25,086 nucleotides of DNA. Origin: DASXZH01 sp036502005 (lineage in GTDB: Bacteria; Armatimonadota; Fimbriimonadia; Fimbriimonadales; Fimbriimonadaceae). The notes under the pieces were generated by a model. That model saw only the letters and a list, made by a program, of their open reading frames with translations, did no database searches and was not told the origin of the DNA. Location: NCBI GenBank assembly GCA_036502005.1, contig DASXZH010000084.1:1-25086 (forward strand), in the 5' to 3' direction. Every line of letters begins with the position of its first letter. The first letter of the stretch is position 1. Shown here piece after piece: positions 24,862 to 25,086 of this stretch. Both the position numbers and the translations under genes were made by a program.

Positions 24862-24937
24862 GCGCTCGTAGCTCAGTGGATAGAGCAACAGGTTGCGGAC
24901 CTGTAGGTCGGGGGTTCGAGTCCCTTCGAGCGCGCCA
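24862..24937 (+). tRNA. tRNA-Arg (anticodon GCG)
   Basis: The 76-base cloverleaf is complete: acceptor GCGCTCG pairs with CGAGCGC; D arm GCTC/GAGC with loop AGTGGATA; anticodon stem ACAGG/CCTGT with loop TTGCGGA; five-base variable loop AGGTC; T arm GGGGG/CCCTT (two G-U pairs) with loop TTCGAGT; G73 and an encoded CCA. Loop positions 34-36 read GCG, which decodes CGC. A20 in the D loop and C35 are known arginine identity bases, supporting arginine. Most bacteria read CGN codons with an ACG (inosine) tRNA, so the G34 form is uncommon. IS481-like sequence begins about 15 bp downstream. Confidence 0.95.
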
Positions 24938-24952
24938 TAGATTGAAGGTGCA

Positions 24953-24997
24953 TTCCGGACACATGGGTTACAAATCGTTCCGGACACATAGGTTACA
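24953..24997. repeat. two direct copies of a 20-bp motif at the insertion-sequence end
   Basis: TTCCGGACACATGGGTTACA at 24953-24972 recurs at 24978-24997 with one change (A for G at position 13), a 25-bp period. The copies lie between the tRNA and the transposase stop, and the second overlaps the stop codon. Such repeated subterminal motifs are probable transposase-binding sites. The outer boundary of the element is not visible as a clean inverted repeat, because the other end lies outside the window. Confidence 0.7.
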
Positions 24998-25086
24998 CCT
25001 TTAGCCCAAATGGATTTTGGAGCGGTTGCAGGGTTTTCTCTTCCAGATCAATGTATCCGAGGTCGTACTTCATAAAGGAAACAAGC
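24993..25086 (-). CDS. IS481-like transposase/integrase, C-terminal end (partial)
   Basis: The last 30 codons of a minus-strand gene that continues beyond the window: VSFMKYDLGYIDLEEKTLQ, then PLQNPFGLKV and a TAA at 24993-24995. The VSF-x-x-YDLGY-[IF]-D and Q-x-NPFGPK-like ending is typical of the C-terminus of DDE integrase-type transposases of the IS481 group. Relatives usually run some ten residues further after the NPFG motif, so this copy ends slightly early. With the repeated motif beside it, this marks one end of an insertion sequence placed next to the tRNA gene. Whether the element is intact cannot be judged here. Confidence 0.75.
   Translation of the reverse strand, partial: LVSFMKYDLGYIDLEEKTLQPLQNPFGLKV

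Noticed and set aside
24790..24987. Minus-strand frame with the phrase LEGTRTPDLQVRNLLLYP across the tRNA
   Set aside because: This is the well-known false protein made by translating the complement of a tRNA gene; the tRNA cloverleaf explains the sequence.

Overview
The window looks like a chromosomal segment of a free-living Gram-negative bacterium. A TonB-dependent receptor, YfiR and RedB families, a HAF-repeat lipoprotein, a DUF6941 protein and many hybrid histidine kinases, at moderate GC, fit Acidobacteriota best in my judgement. Armatimonadota or Verrucomicrobiota are also possible. This is inferred from gene content only.

Layout. Left edge (1-1149): a possible 3' end of an unknown gene and an endonuclease/exonuclease/phosphatase-family protein. 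Next (1367-8433, minus): a very large soluble hybrid kinase with about 21 consecutive HAMP-type segments, overlapped at its 3' end by a receiver-kinase gene. A DUF6941 gene is read divergently. From 8983 to 11266 the sequence is gene-poor and worn. It holds a structured inverted-repeat element, a start-less membrane-protein fragment ending at that element, a perfect 20-bp palindrome, two unrecognised small proteins with hydrophobic N-termini, and the C-terminal remnant of an APC-type amino acid permease. A HAF-repeat lipoprotein gene broken by a likely one-base frameshift follows (11316-13054, minus).

From 13156 signalling genes resume. RedB and a hybrid kinase with a histidine-rich membrane domain form a plus-strand pair. 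A PAS-PAS kinase-receiver (minus) is divergent from a receiver/HD-GYP protein (plus). A tight minus-strand operon then reads TonB-dependent receptor, YfiR, CHASE8-HAMP-PAS kinase, single-domain regulator, single-domain regulator (24585 to 19359). The right edge has a tRNA-Arg with an unusual GCG anticodon and, 15 bp after it, the start of IS481-like sequence cut by the window end.

Taken together there are five histidine kinases and ten receiver domains, but no visible HPt domain and no DNA-binding output. The only recognisable output is the HD-GYP domain, which suggests multistep relays that act through proteins encoded elsewhere and through cyclic-di-GMP. The outer-membrane receptor, periplasmic YfiR and periplasmic CHASE8 sensor plausibly form one envelope-to-cytoplasm pathway.
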